Notes under the pieces: generated by a model
Seen by the model: only the letters and a program-made list of their open reading frames with translations
The model's database searches: none
Told to the model about the DNA's origin: nothing
Shown here: in pieces, positions 37,507-46,932 of the stretch
Layout of the letters: each line of letters opens with the position of its first letter
Position numbering within the stretch: the first letter of the stretch is position 1
NCBI GenBank assembly: GCA_038321965.1
Contig: JBBQFL010000014.1
Coordinates: forward strand, 20,282 to 84,281
Length of the DNA: 64,000 nucleotides
Source of the DNA: UKL13-2 sp038321965
Lineage (GTDB): Bacteria > Pseudomonadota > Gammaproteobacteria > Burkholderiales > Usitatibacteraceae
Direction of reading: 5' to 3'
Made by a program: the position numbers and the translations under genes

Positions 37507-40032
37507 TTAAATACCAGCTAATCGTTTCGCCTCTTCAACGCAACCTGCGGCAGATGGCTGTGCGAAAACATCGGGATATTTTGCGGCGATTGTTGATAGC
37601 TCCCTGACGCTTCGTATCAAGTTTATGCGGTCATTGTTTTGGTGGCTCAATTTCGCCAACCAACACAGTGCTTCGCCGCGATGCCAAATTTCTGCCGATG
37701 CTATATCCTTGCCGTCGACGACGCGATAGTCTTCTGTGCTGCGAATGAAATCAGCAAATGCCAAATGCTTCCTGCTCATCAAGTACCAGGCTTTCGCACG
37801 ATGAAAATAAATACGCGCTTCACTTTTTCGGGCAGCTATGCTTTTGGGGTCGGCAGTTAACATCGCCCGACTGACTTCGATCCCGCGATTGAGTGCGACG
37901 AGCGCTTCATCCGGCTTCTTCAAAATATTCAGAATTGCTCCGCGGTTGAGCAACGCGGTCTGCAAATGCGTGCTGGTTATAAAATCGTGTGGTGCGTCTC
38001 TTAGTTGCGCGTCATAGCCTTTGATTTCCTGCTCACCGAATCGAATGGCAGCAGGGTAATCGCCTGTGAACTGTGCATTCAAGTATCGTCTTCTTAACAA
38101 ATAGAGCCGCAAGTTCCCCACTTCCGGATCGTTTTCATTTAAAGCAGCCCAGCGTTTGATCGCGGCGTCGGCCTTGTCAAGATATTCACCCGCAGGCTGT
38201 TTCAGTTGGCCCTTCGCCATGGCAGCGGCCAAATACGCTTGTGGCAATTGATACCCAGCTTCGTAGCTCGCGGGCTGACTTGCCAATGCCGTTTGCAAGT
38301 GCGTGATCGCCGATTCCGATTTTGCCAAGGCTGCAGCGGGATTCCCTTCCTGGCCAAGCAGCGCGGCCTCGTTGCTCTCGAGCCTGGCCATTTCGTAAAG
38401 CGCTTTGGCATCGTTTGGCAGGCGCAACAGTGCGCCGTCGAGGAGTGCATGCGCCTTTACCGACGCGGACGCGGACGCGGCTTTGTCGCCAAGGCTGCCC
38501 AGATTCCGGCCGTTGTAAAGCACATTGGCGAGTCTGCCGTAGCCCGCCCCGAGCTCAACGCTCAACTGCGGATTTGTCGCGGCATCTACATAGAGATAAT
38601 CTAGAAACTTCAGGCCATCGCTGGTCATTTCTTTGAGTATTGGGCCCGATCCGGGCAGTGTCTCAATATCAGTGTAGTACTTGAAAATAAAGCTGTTGGC
38701 AATTTGTCGCACCTGGTTGTAGCGCAGGTCTGCGTTAGCACGCTCAATCTCGGCGTGATTTTTTTGTATCAATGTTCCCGCAAAACCAGCCGCTACAGCA
38801 ACCGCCGCAATGGCACCAAACCCCACTCCAATGGTATGTCGACGCGCAAATTTTTTGGCGACATACGCCCACGTTGGTGAGCGGGCTGCAATGGGGCGAT
38901 TCTGCAAATATCGTGTGAGATCAGCACTCAATTCCGCCACCGTCTGATAGCGCTCGCGGGCGTCTTTGGCAGAGGCCTTTAGCAAGATCGTATCGAGATC
39001 ACCACGCAGCGCGCCAACATTCGTCTGTCGATGCAACCGCGCGACCTCAGAGGGCTTGCGCAAGACATCGCTCATCACCACTTGCATCGCGGCGGCGGCA
39101 TTGGTGGCCGCGTTGGTCGAGATTGACGATAGCCGTTCGTAGGGGCTTTCGCCTGCGAGCAATTCATAGAGCAGTAAACCCAGTCCGTACACATCGGTTG
39201 CCACACTCACCGCGAGACCGCGCACCTGTTCCGGACTAGCGTAACGCGGCGTGAAGAGCAGCGCGCCCTGTGTTTGCTCTATGTCATCGCCGCGTGACTC
39301 CAACAATCGCGCGACACCGAAATCGAGCAGCTTCGGCACGCCATCGCGGGAAACCAGTACATTCGACGGTTTTAGATCACGATGAATCACTAGCCGCTGA
39401 TGCGCACTTTGCACTGCCGCGCAAACCGCCACCATCAGTTCAATTCGATCCGGTATGGAGAGATTGCGCCGATTGCAGTAAGTATCAATCGCCTCGCCCT
39501 CGATGTATTCCATCACCAGGTATGGCGTACCATCGCTGGCGTTACCGCCATCGAGCAGGCGCGCGATATTCGGGTGCGATAGCTCAGCCAGCGTTTGGCG
39601 CTCGCGCTGCATCCGGGCGGTAGACCTTGCATCATTGCGTCCGCCTTTGTCGGCGCGCAGCAACTTGATGGCGGCAATTTGCCGGTATGCGCCATCGGCC
39701 CGGTGCGCGAGATAAACCATGCCCATGCCGCCCCGACCGATTTCGTGGTCGAGCTGCCATGCCCCCAACGTTTCGTTTTGCCATTCACGCTGTGGACTGC
39801 GGCACACAGTTGCCCGCATAGCAGCACTCGCAAATTCACCTGGTGTATCGATGAACGATGCCGTTTCACTCGCGTAGGCGAGTAGCGAACGCACCTCGTG
39901 CAACAATGCGTGATCGTCGCCGCAGCGCGCAATCACCAATTGTTCCCGATCAGCAATTGGTAGCTCCATGGCATCGGCGACAATTTCTTTCGCCTTATTC
40001 CATAATTGCTTCTGATCGGATTCTGGATTCAT
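37507..40032 (-). CDS. Membrane serine/threonine kinase with TPR-like sensor region
   Basis: Hanks-type kinase of 841 residues. Kinase landmarks are the Gly loop IGRGGMGMVY (98-107), Lys123 (IAAIKLL), catalytic HRDLKPSN (217-224) and DFGVARL (237-243). A membrane helix near residues 400-422 follows, and the C-terminal 400 residues are helical, TPR-like repeats (AKALYEMARLESNEAALLGQ, LNRGAILNILKKPDEALVAL), probably extracytoplasmic. Starts 45 bases after an ECF sigma-factor gene on the same strand, a common pairing in which the kinase is thought to control the sigma factor. All catalytic residues are intact. Confidence 0.92.
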   Translation of the reverse strand: MNPESDQKQLWNKAKEIVADAMELPIADREQLVIARCGDDHALLHEVRSLLAYASETASFIDTPGEFASAAMRATVCRSPQREWQNETLGAWQLDHEIGRGGMGMVYLAHRADGAYRQIAAIKLLRADKGGRNDARSTARMQRERQTLAELSHPNIARLLDGGNASDGTPYLVMEYIEGEAIDTYCNRRNLSIPDRIELMVAVCAAVQSAHQRLVIHRDLKPSNVLVSRDGVPKLLDFGVARLLESRGDDIEQTQGALLFTPRYASPEQVRGLAVSVATDVYGLGLLLYELLAGESPYERLSSISTNAATNAAAAMQVVMSDVLRKPSEVARLHRQTNVGALRGDLDTILLKASAKDARERYQTVAELSADLTRYLQNRPIAARSPTWAYVAKKFARRHTIGVGFGAIAAVAVAAGFAGTLIQKNHAEIERANADLRYNQVRQIANSFIFKYYTDIETLPGSGPILKEMTSDGLKFLDYLYVDAATNPQLSVELGAGYGRLANVLYNGRNLGSLGDKAASASASVKAHALLDGALLRLPNDAKALYEMARLESNEAALLGQEGNPAAALAKSESAITHLQTALASQPASYEAGYQLPQAYLAAAMAKGQLKQPAGEYLDKADAAIKRWAALNENDPEVGNLRLYLLRRRYLNAQFTGDYPAAIRFGEQEIKGYDAQLRDAPHDFITSTHLQTALLNRGAILNILKKPDEALVALNRGIEVSRAMLTADPKSIAARKSEARIYFHRAKAWYLMSRKHLAFADFIRSTEDYRVVDGKDIASAEIWHRGEALCWLAKLSHQNNDRINLIRSVRELSTIAAKYPDVFAQPSAAGCVEEAKRLAGI

Positions 40033-40077
40033 TTGTAACGGCGCGATTGAAGAAAATGGTTACTCATCAACTGAATG

Positions 40078-40593
40078 TTATTTACTAAGTTCGCGGCGCA
40101 AGAACAGCCGTGCCACAGCCCACTCGCGCTTCACGGTCGCGGCAGAAAAGTTGAGTACCGTTGCCGCTTCGTCGATCGAGAGCCCGGCAAAATAACGCAG
40201 CTCGACAATATTAGCTTGACGCGGATCGAGCGCTTCCAGCGCGGTCAACGCTTCATCGAGGCCTAACACATCGACGCCCTCTGGCTTGCCAAGCTCAATC
40301 TCGGGCATTGCACTGGTGAGGGTCAGCCGCTGCCAATCGCCGCCGCGCTTATCTGCCTTGCGTGCCAGCGCATGATCGACCAACACTTGTCGCATCACAC
40401 GTGCGGCAATTCGCATGAAGTGCGCCTTGTCGTTGTACTCAGCGGTCGTGCGGGCGAGTTTGAGGTAAGCCTCGTGCACCAGCTCGGTTGCCGACAACGT
40501 ATGATTGGCCCGCTCATGACGTAATCTCGCCCCGGCAAGCTGTTTTAGCTCGGCATAGACAACGCTGGCACCCTGATCAGCGTTGAACGACAT
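40078..40593 (-). CDS. ECF-type RNA polymerase sigma factor
   Basis: Sigma factor of 171 residues in the ECF family represented by PF07638. The sigma-2 region is at about residues 10-80 (TELVHEAYLKLART, HFMRIAARVMRQVLVDHALA). The sigma-4 helix-turn-helix is at about 112-165 (ALEALDPRQANIVELRYFAG, LSIDEAATVLNFSAATVKRE). First gene of an operon with the kinase. No anti-sigma gene is visible, which fits control by phosphorylation (inference). Confidence 0.92.
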   Translation of the reverse strand: MSFNADQGASVVYAELKQLAGARLRHERANHTLSATELVHEAYLKLARTTAEYNDKAHFMRIAARVMRQVLVDHALARKADKRGGDWQRLTLTSAMPEIELGKPEGVDVLGLDEALTALEALDPRQANIVELRYFAGLSIDEAATVLNFSAATVKREWAVARLFLRRELSK

Positions 40594-41206
40594 TTCGTTG
40601 GGCGCCGGGTGAGTGTATTTTCATTTTCAGATATTTTACGTTTGGTACGGAACACGCCATGTGCAGGCCTTCGCGATTTTTATCAATGCAGAGTCAAGCT
40701 GTCCAATTATCCAGAATTAAAACCACGCGTTCCAAAACGATTGGAAATAGATCTTTGCGTGGGAACCACAATTTCTTTGCCCGCGGGTGAACACAAAGCA
40801 ACTTATTGCCGCAGAAACTATTTTCCGCGCGATTTTTCAATTCACTTGAATCTCTTGCAAAACAGCATTTCCGAGTAGAATATTTTGCGGCTGGAGACTT
40901 GCTGAGAGAGGGGCAGGCGGCTATTTCTACCATGACGCAATTATCGAGGCCAACACTATAGCGCCTGCGAAAAGAATGGTAAGTATCCCCGGCAAAGCTG
41001 GGGTCTTTAGGTTGTGAGCCGCTCAAAGCGACTTGGCGGGGTCACCAACGCGGAGCCGTGTTGCTTGCGCCACCGTATCGGTGGCCACTCATAGCCAAGG
41101 TTCTGTTTGCTCCAACCGCTCGCCCACCTTCTCCTGGCTTCGGATGTAGTCGCGAACAACTGGCTCATCCATGGCTCAACCACAATGATCGTCAACCGAC
41201 TCCAAC
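40594..41206. other. Intergenic region with one hairpin
   Basis: About 610 bases between the sigma-factor and peptidase genes, read divergently, so promoters of both are expected. A terminator-like hairpin CCCCGGC-AAA-GCTGGGG followed by TCTTT lies at 40987-41107. There is no gene upstream for it to serve, so it could belong to an unrecognised small RNA. Short frames here have no protein character. Confidence 0.35.
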
Positions 41207-42625
41207 ATGACAATTTCCCAATGCTTGAGAAACCTCGCCTGCATTACATTGCCCACCCTCCTGAGTGTCACCGCCCTTCCCTCCGCCGCCGCATCCCTCT
41301 ATACCCGTGAAGACATCGCCCTCGTCAAACAGGCGATGGCGACCGCGCAAGCCAGTGACCTCGCCTATGAAATCGTTGCTTCGCTGACCAGCGAAGTCGG
41401 TCCACGACCTGCAGGCTCGCCGAATGATGCGCTCGCAGTAGCCTGGGCCAAAGCGAAACTCATGTCGCTCGGCTTCGAACGCGTCTGGACCGAACCGGTG
41501 AAGGTCAACGCCTGGACGCGCGGTGCCGCGCATGCCGAAATCGTCGCGCCCTTCCCGCAACATCTGGCCACGACCGCACTGGGCAACAGCATTTCCACGC
41601 CGCCGGAAGGCATCACGGCAGCGGTGGCGTACTTTGAGAATTTTGATCAGTTGAAGAATGACAAATCGGATCGCGCCAAGGGCCGTATCGTATTCATAGA
41701 TAGCAGCTTCATCCGCAGCCGCGAAGGGACTCATTACGGGCGCAACGTCGGCGCACGCGTTACCGGTGCCATCGAGGCGGGCAAGCGCGGTGCACTCGCG
41801 GTGATGATCCGTTCCATCGGCTCGGATCGCGACCGTCTGCCACACACTGGCTCAATGCATTACGACGACCAAGTCGCGCCGATTCCGGCAGCGGCGGTGT
41901 CGAATCCGGATGCCGACCTGATCGCGCGCCAAGTGCGTAGCGGCAAGCCCGTACAAATTTCGTTGACGATGAAAAACAGCATGACGTCGGGCACAGAATC
42001 ACACAACGTTTTGGCGGAGATTCGCGGCAGCGAAAAGCCTGAACAGATCGTCGCCATCGGTGGCCACCTCGATTCATGGGACCTTGGTACCGGCGCCATC
42101 GACGACGGCGCCGGCGTCGCCATTACCATCGCGGCGGCGAAAATCTTGAAGGACAGCGGCGTCCGGCCCAAGCGCACCATTCGCGTGGTCCTGTTCGCCA
42201 ACGAGGAAAACGGGCTCGATGGTGCGAAAGCTTATGCAGCTGTACACGGCAAGGAAACGCATCAACTCGTCGCCGAATCTGATCTGGGCGCGGGCAGCAT
42301 TTACAAATTGCACACCCGCGTGACCGACGCTGGCATGCCATGGATGAAGGAAATTGCCGGTATGCTGGCGCCGCTAGGTATCGAGCCAGGCAACAATGAA
42401 GCTTCCGGCGGCCCGGATATGTCTCCCATGGTGAAAGATCACGCAGCGCCCGCCGCATCGCTTGCTCAGGACGCCACCGATTACTTCGACTGGCACCACA
42501 CTGCCAACGACACGCTGGACAAGATCGATCCGATCAAGCTGAAGCAAAACGTGGCGGCTTGGGCGGTGCTGGTGTGGATGGCAGCGCAGGCGGACGTGGA
42601 TTTCAAACAGGCGGCGAAGTGGTGA
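41207..42625 (+). CDS. M28-family zinc aminopeptidase, exported
   Basis: Peptidase of 472 residues with a signal peptide (ends PSAAA). The two-zinc centre is recognisable: H287 and D289 in GGHLDSWDLGTGAIDDGAG with bridging D299, catalytic Glu pair in FANEENGLDG, D in VAESDLGAG and the final His in DWHHTANDTLDKID. A protease-associated (PA) domain probably occupies residues about 110-240. Predicted periplasmic or secreted. Similar in architecture to carboxypeptidase Q-like M28 enzymes. No operon partner. Confidence 0.92.
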   Translation: MTISQCLRNLACITLPTLLSVTALPSAAASLYTREDIALVKQAMATAQASDLAYEIVASLTSEVGPRPAGSPNDALAVAWAKAKLMSLGFERVWTEPVKVNAWTRGAAHAEIVAPFPQHLATTALGNSISTPPEGITAAVAYFENFDQLKNDKSDRAKGRIVFIDSSFIRSREGTHYGRNVGARVTGAIEAGKRGALAVMIRSIGSDRDRLPHTGSMHYDDQVAPIPAAAVSNPDADLIARQVRSGKPVQISLTMKNSMTSGTESHNVLAEIRGSEKPEQIVAIGGHLDSWDLGTGAIDDGAGVAITIAAAKILKDSGVRPKRTIRVVLFANEENGLDGAKAYAAVHGKETHQLVAESDLGAGSIYKLHTRVTDAGMPWMKEIAGMLAPLGIEPGNNEASGGPDMSPMVKDHAAPAASLAQDATDYFDWHHTANDTLDKIDPIKLKQNVAAWAVLVWMAAQADVDFKQAAKW

Positions 42626-42794
42626 TGCGAGATCAAACGAAATTCCGCCAGTACGCTTGAATACTTAAACTCTAACGTTGGCTGGGTATTTCAGTCACTT
42701 TGGCCTGCCAGTCGCGCCAGTCAACGGGTTTGGCCTCGTGATCCCGCGCGACACTTATAAAAACGTTGCCGGCCAGCATGATCAATGGAAGAGT

Positions 42795-43367
42795 CTACTT
42801 GCTATTCTTGCTTGCTTCCGCGTTAACCAGGAAGCCGGCAACGAGATTGAGCGTCTGCTCTTCGCCGGCTGTCCCTTTGCAGGAAGCATCACCCGCCTTA
42901 TTCGTCACCACACTCCTGGCCTGCTTGTTGGCGATATCCAGTGCCAGCGTTCGGTTGCTGCAAGGCTGCACATCGGCCTTTGTGCGAATCTCCGTATCGG
43001 TCCACGAGTCGATATCAAACATGGTTTGAATCGATTCCAGATATCTTCCGTCTGTGACCGCAACCACCGCTGAAGACTCCATACACTGCATACGGGCCTT
43101 GAAACACTCGATGGCAGTGGTGTGCATAACATCGGGCGAAGCGACTTTGGATGACCAGCTGCCACGCGCCTGAACGCTCTGAATCTGGCCAGCGTTCGAC
43201 ACGACATTGAACCAGTACGCTGGCAACACCACTGGCGACGCCCGCAGCGCCCTCAGTTCGCGATACATTAGCGCGCCATAGCCCAGCAGAGATAGCACAA
43301 CGATGATCTCGATATAGCGAATCACGCGTCGCAGCTTGGGACGATGCTTGAGAAAATCATTTGTCAT
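42795..43367 (-). CDS. Hypothetical membrane-anchored protein
   Basis: Protein of 190 residues with one N-terminal membrane helix (about 17-34, YIEIIVVLSLLGYGALMY) and a periplasmic domain with several cysteines (IECFKARMQCMESS, VQPCSNRTLALD, GDASCKGTAG). The helical anchor and paired Cys suggest disulfides in the periplasm. Family not recognised. It stands alone, convergent with the M28 peptidase. Confidence 0.65.
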   Translation of the reverse strand: MTNDFLKHRPKLRRVIRYIEIIVVLSLLGYGALMYRELRALRASPVVLPAYWFNVVSNAGQIQSVQARGSWSSKVASPDVMHTTAIECFKARMQCMESSAVVAVTDGRYLESIQTMFDIDSWTDTEIRTKADVQPCSNRTLALDIANKQARSVVTNKAGDASCKGTAGEEQTLNLVAGFLVNAEASKNSK

Positions 43368-43467
43368 AATCGTGAAACATACTCCACTTCCGCGATGCGC
43401 GTTTACGGTGCCGACCGGCCGCAGTATTTTGCGTCAGTCATGGCAAGCTTGCCGCGAATTAGCCGAT

Positions 43468-44310
43468 TCATATTTTTATGGTCGACCCTTCTATCCCGGG
43501 CATGACCTGAAAGGCTGGCTTTTCTAACTCCATCGTTTCAATCATGATTCGATCCAGATCTGCATCCGTGTGGCTGGGATCGTGATGGAAGGGAACCAGG
43601 CAACGTGCTTCCGTTAGTGCGCTGAAGGCAAAGGTATGGTTGAGCGAGCTATGTCCCCAGCCGCAATGACAGGCATATTCGGCACTAGTGTACTGGCTGT
43701 CATGGATCAGCACGTCGGCATTGAGAGCCAGTTTCGCCCCGGACGTCCATTCACGCGGTAGCGTCGGAAACCGCATGACGCCCAGCGCCGGTTCGTGATC
43801 GGGCATATATGTCAGTACGCGCCCTTCAGCCGACTGAATGCGGTAGCCCACGGTTGGCCCCGGATGGCAGACCAGCGCTGAAGATACTTTGAATTCGCCA
43901 ATGTCGACTTCGCCGCAGGGTACCTCATGAAAACTCAACTTGCTGGCCAGCTCTTTTAGCCGGACCGGGAACAATGGCGGCGATAAGTAACGCCGTAGCC
44001 GGGCATGCAGGCTTTGTGTGGAACTGGCGGGCCCCCAAATATGTACGGCCACATTCGGGTTGTACAAAGGCCCAAAAAAACCCAGCCCCTGTATGTGGTC
44101 CATATGCAAGTGAGTGAGCAAGATATCGATGCGTTTGATGTCAGGCGGAATCGAGGCGCCCAGCCGATGAATGCCGGTGCCTGCATCCAGCACCAGAATC
44201 GTGCCGGCATCTCCGCGCACCTCAACACATGAGGTGTTGCCGCCGTATCGCGCCGTATCCGGCCCCGGCGTTGCCAGTGAGCCACGCGTTCCCCACAACT
44301 TTACTTTCAT
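43468..44310 (-). CDS. Metallo-beta-lactamase-fold hydrolase (cyclic phosphodiesterase/RNase Z-like)
   Basis: Cytoplasmic protein of 280 residues without a signal peptide. It begins MKVKLWGTRGSLATPGPDTA, the typical opening of this subgroup, and has the zinc motif LLTHLHMDHIQGLGFF. Further ligands lie in LVCHPGPTVGYR, LIHDSQYTS and GHSSLNHTF. The ATG at 44310 lies one base after the stop of the PAS gene, so the two are coupled; readings starting further upstream overlap that gene. The substrate could be a cyclic nucleotide or nucleic acid; the sequence does not decide. Confidence 0.85.
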   Translation of the reverse strand: MKVKLWGTRGSLATPGPDTARYGGNTSCVEVRGDAGTILVLDAGTGIHRLGASIPPDIKRIDILLTHLHMDHIQGLGFFGPLYNPNVAVHIWGPASSTQSLHARLRRYLSPPLFPVRLKELASKLSFHEVPCGEVDIGEFKVSSALVCHPGPTVGYRIQSAEGRVLTYMPDHEPALGVMRFPTLPREWTSGAKLALNADVLIHDSQYTSAEYACHCGWGHSSLNHTFAFSALTEARCLVPFHHDPSHTDADLDRIMIETMELEKPAFQVMPGIEGSTIKI

Positions 44311-44311
44311 T

Positions 44312-44701
44312 TCACACTTCCCAGAAGATGGCCAATGCACCAAGGAAATGGTCGTTCTGGCCAATGATCGGGAACGAGGTAAATGAAACGTTGCGCCAGG
44401 CATTGTCACGACAGCGTAGCCAGACCACTTGCGACATGGCGCGGCGGTTTTTATAGGACTGCACCAGCGGCCAGTTTTCAGTGGCGACAGAATTCCGCTC
44501 CATGTCGTCAACCGCGAATAGCGCGGTCCACTCGGCCACTTTCATGTCGCCAGTCTCATCAAAGCGCTGATTGAGTACTGCCTCGGCATGTTCGTTGTAA
44601 AAAATCAATGTGCCTTCGGCGTCGACGATACAGATTGGCATGGCGAGACTGCTGGCGAGCTGTCTGGCAAGGATGATTTCAATGGATTGTTGGGATGAAA
44701 T
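44312..44701 (-). CDS. PAS-domain protein with probable ATT start
   Basis: Single PAS domain of about 129 residues: LARQLASSLAMPICIVDAEG, then TLIFYNEHAEAVLNQRFDET, ending FLGALAIFWEV. The first ATG (44641) falls inside the conserved N-terminal helix, so the start must be further upstream. In frame, an ATT at 44701-44699 is preceded by GGGGAG (44712-44707) at five bases, ideal spacing; no ATG, GTG or TTG lies nearby in frame. One base separates it from the downstream hydrolase. Likely a small-molecule or redox sensor acting with that hydrolase (inference). Confidence 0.7.
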   Translation of the reverse strand: MSSQQSIEIILARQLASSLAMPICIVDAEGTLIFYNEHAEAVLNQRFDETGDMKVAEWTALFAVDDMERNSVATENWPLVQSYKNRRAMSQVVWLRCRDNAWRNVSFTSFPIIGQNDHFLGALAIFWEV

Positions 44702-44915
44702 GATTGCTCCCCTTTATATTTATGGTTCGGTGTATCCATTTGCAGCGTACCCATCGCCGTGCCTGCCGCCGTTGCCCCACAGAGCCTACACGGCACCCGT
44801 CGAATGTGTACGAATTATTATATTCCCGGTCAGAACAATAATTTGAAACCTCGTTTGAAGCAGTCTTTCAGAGGTAACGGTGTTCGATGCGCTCCATGTT
44901 GCAATCCCTTGCCGC

Positions 44916-45068
44916 TTAGCCTGTGACAAGCGCGTCGGGATCGCCAAGCGCAAAGCCTAGACCGGTCTGCGCCATGCTGGTACGGCCGTCTACATCAATG
45001 GCGTATGAGCCGCTACCCGATGCTTGAGAATTATTTTCCCCGACAGCTAATCCCGAAAATAGTCGCAA
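44916..45068 (-). CDS. Possible small protein after the spermidine-synthase-like gene
   Basis: A 50-residue frame from a TTG at 45068, six bases after the stop of the synthase-like gene, with protein-like composition (SYAIDVDGRTSMAQTGLGFA, then LGDPDALVTG at the end). There is no clear ribosome binding site. It might instead be the tail of a lost gene. The remaining bases to 44702 hold nothing recognised. Confidence 0.25.
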   Translation of the reverse strand: MRLFSGLAVGENNSQASGSGSYAIDVDGRTSMAQTGLGFALGDPDALVTG

Positions 45069-45073
45069 CGCTA

Positions 45074-45931
45074 TTATTCCGCAAGCAGCACACCCTGCAA
45101 ATACCCATCTTTACGGCTGGCCTTCAATTTGGATGCAAATCCGGGAAAATCCAGTCCATAGCGTGCTTTCATGCTTTTCACCTGGCCCTCGATCCAGCGC
45201 CAGCGCGGCTCAAACGCAGTGTCGCGAAAGGCGAATACCAAGTAGTTACCATCGTCCGCAACTTGCAACAGGATGATATTGCCGCCGAACACGTCAGCCA
45301 CCATGTCCAGATGTGCAACGCGCTCAGCCTTCGGGCCGACCATATTGGCGACCATCACGCCCTGCTGCGTCAGTGCGTCGCGCACATCCAGATAAAACTC
45401 CCGGGTGCAAACCGAAGTAGAGAAGCCATCGCGATCAAAAGCGTCGATCATGATCACGTCCGCATCTGGTTCAATGCGCCGCAGGTAATCGGCGGCGTCC
45501 CCCACCAATATCTGCAAGCGCGCGTCGTCAGGCGGCAGCATGAACTGGTCCCTGAACGCGAGAATACCGGGATCGATTTCGATCGCGGTAATGCGCGACG
45601 CCGGCAAATGCCGGTAGCAATATTTAGCCAGCGAACCACCCCCAAGGCCCAGCATAAGGATATGTTTCGGCTGATGAACGAACAGCAGAAAACTCATCAT
45701 CATCTGGGTATAGGCGAATTCAAGCGCCATCGGATCGCTAACACGCATGCCGCTCTGCGTGAGCACGCGCGTGAAGTACAGCGACCGCGAATCACCCTCT
45801 TCAATCACGTATGGTTTGTCATAGGTGCCGGTCAGTATCGCTTTGACAATCGTAGCGCGATCACAATCGTCTGCCTCCAGCAGGCGAATGACGCCATATT
45901 CAGCGGGGAAAGGATTGTCGATTTCGAGCAT
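45074..45931 (-). CDS. Spermidine-synthase-like methyltransferase-fold protein
   Basis: Protein of 285 residues in the polyamine aminopropyltransferase (SpeE-like) family. The nucleotide-binding loop is ILMLGLGGGSLAKYCYRHL with the acidic strand end ITAIEIDPGI. A second acidic motif is LVGDAADYLRR, and the catalytic-region Asp lies in VIMIDAFDRDG. The N-terminal beta domain is shorter than in true spermidine synthases, so the reaction is uncertain. It follows the uracil-DNA glycosylase gene by 51 bases on the same strand. Confidence 0.8.
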   Translation of the reverse strand: MLEIDNPFPAEYGVIRLLEADDCDRATIVKAILTGTYDKPYVIEEGDSRSLYFTRVLTQSGMRVSDPMALEFAYTQMMMSFLLFVHQPKHILMLGLGGGSLAKYCYRHLPASRITAIEIDPGILAFRDQFMLPPDDARLQILVGDAADYLRRIEPDADVIMIDAFDRDGFSTSVCTREFYLDVRDALTQQGVMVANMVGPKAERVAHLDMVADVFGGNIILLQVADDGNYLVFAFRDTAFEPRWRWIEGQVKSMKARYGLDFPGFASKLKASRKDGYLQGVLLAE

Positions 45932-45982
45932 CGTTGTGGATTTGGCAATTTTCTTGCGGCGCTGGCACGAGCTGCGACCTGC

Positions 45983-46666
45983 TCACGCTGGCAATTGCCA
46001 ATCGATCCTGGCCAAGCCATGACCGGCCAAAAATGCATTCGCTTTTGAGAAATGCCTGCACTCGAAAAAACCCCGTCTCGCCGATAGCGGCGATGGATGA
46101 GGTGCAGTCAAAACCAGATGTTTCTCCGCCGCAATCAAAGGCGATTTCTTTTGCGCATGCGCCCCCCACAGCAGGAATACTTTCGGTGGAGACGCAGCCT
46201 TGCCCATCGCCGCAATCACCGCATCAGTGACTTCTCTCCACCCCAGCCCGGCGTGCGAATTGGGCGCGCCTTCCTCTACGGTCAACACACTGTTGAGCAG
46301 CAGCACCCCTTGCGACGCCCAGGGGCGCAGGTCGCCATGCGGGGCTGGGGCGATACCCAGATCATTCCTGAGGCCGACATAAATGTTGCGCAGTGAAGCG
46401 GGCACTGTGACGCCGCGAGGTACGGAAAACGACAGCCCCATCGCGTTGCCTGCCGTCGGATACGGATCCTGACCAAGGACGATCACTTTCACCGCCTCGG
46501 GTGGCACAAAATGCAATGCAGCGAACCAGTTTTCCCTTGTCGGGTAAACGGATTTGCCACTCGCGGCTTGTTGCGTCGCAGCGGAAGTAGCGTTGGCAAG
46601 ATGTGTGCGGGCATCAAACCCTAGCAGCGCCAACCAGTTCGCGGGAAATTGATTCATTTGTGTCAT
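45983..46666 (-). CDS. ung: Uracil-DNA glycosylase
   Basis: Family 1 uracil-DNA glycosylase of 227 residues, which removes uracil from DNA to start base excision repair. The water-activating Asp is D67 in VIVLGQDPYPTAG (E. coli has PYHGP here). Other blocks are GLSFSVP, GVLLLNSVLTVE and the His loop APHPSPLSARRGF with H190. All catalytic residues are present. Length is normal. An ATG three codons downstream is an alternative start. Confidence 0.95.
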   Translation of the reverse strand: MTQMNQFPANWLALLGFDARTHLANATSAATQQAASGKSVYPTRENWFAALHFVPPEAVKVIVLGQDPYPTAGNAMGLSFSVPRGVTVPASLRNIYVGLRNDLGIAPAPHGDLRPWASQGVLLLNSVLTVEEGAPNSHAGLGWREVTDAVIAAMGKAASPPKVFLLWGAHAQKKSPLIAAEKHLVLTAPHPSPLSARRGFFECRHFSKANAFLAGHGLARIDWQLPA

Positions 46667-46932
46667 CGGCTTGTTTTCAAAGGCGCAAACAGCAGTCGTG
46701 CTGTTTTACGCGCCTCGTTTTGCCATCATGAAGCAAAGCGAGTGACGTGTATTTGCGCACCAAATGAGGGTAGCACGCGCCGGGAACCGCAATCAATTCA
46801 CAAACAAACCGCAGCGTTGCACGTAGGCGGACGCCTACCCAAGATGCGGCAATCGGCTGATGACGCGAGATTGGTCGCGACAGCATCATCACTGCTGGAC
46901 GCTTGACCGCCACCACAGAACAGGAGCCAGAC

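Noticed and set aside
38455..38490. Short GACGCG tandem repeat in the kinase gene
   Set aside because: Encodes a run of Ala/Ser within a helical segment and keeps the frame; ordinary codon repetition rather than a regulatory repeat.
40980..41206. Possible tRNA or small RNA near the hairpin at 40987
   Set aside because: No T-loop GTTCGA box or cloverleaf could be found; only the hairpin is supported.
45005..46048. 347-codon open frame on the plus strand
   Set aside because: Antisense to the spermidine-synthase-like and ung genes, both of which have complete family motifs; the frame itself has none.
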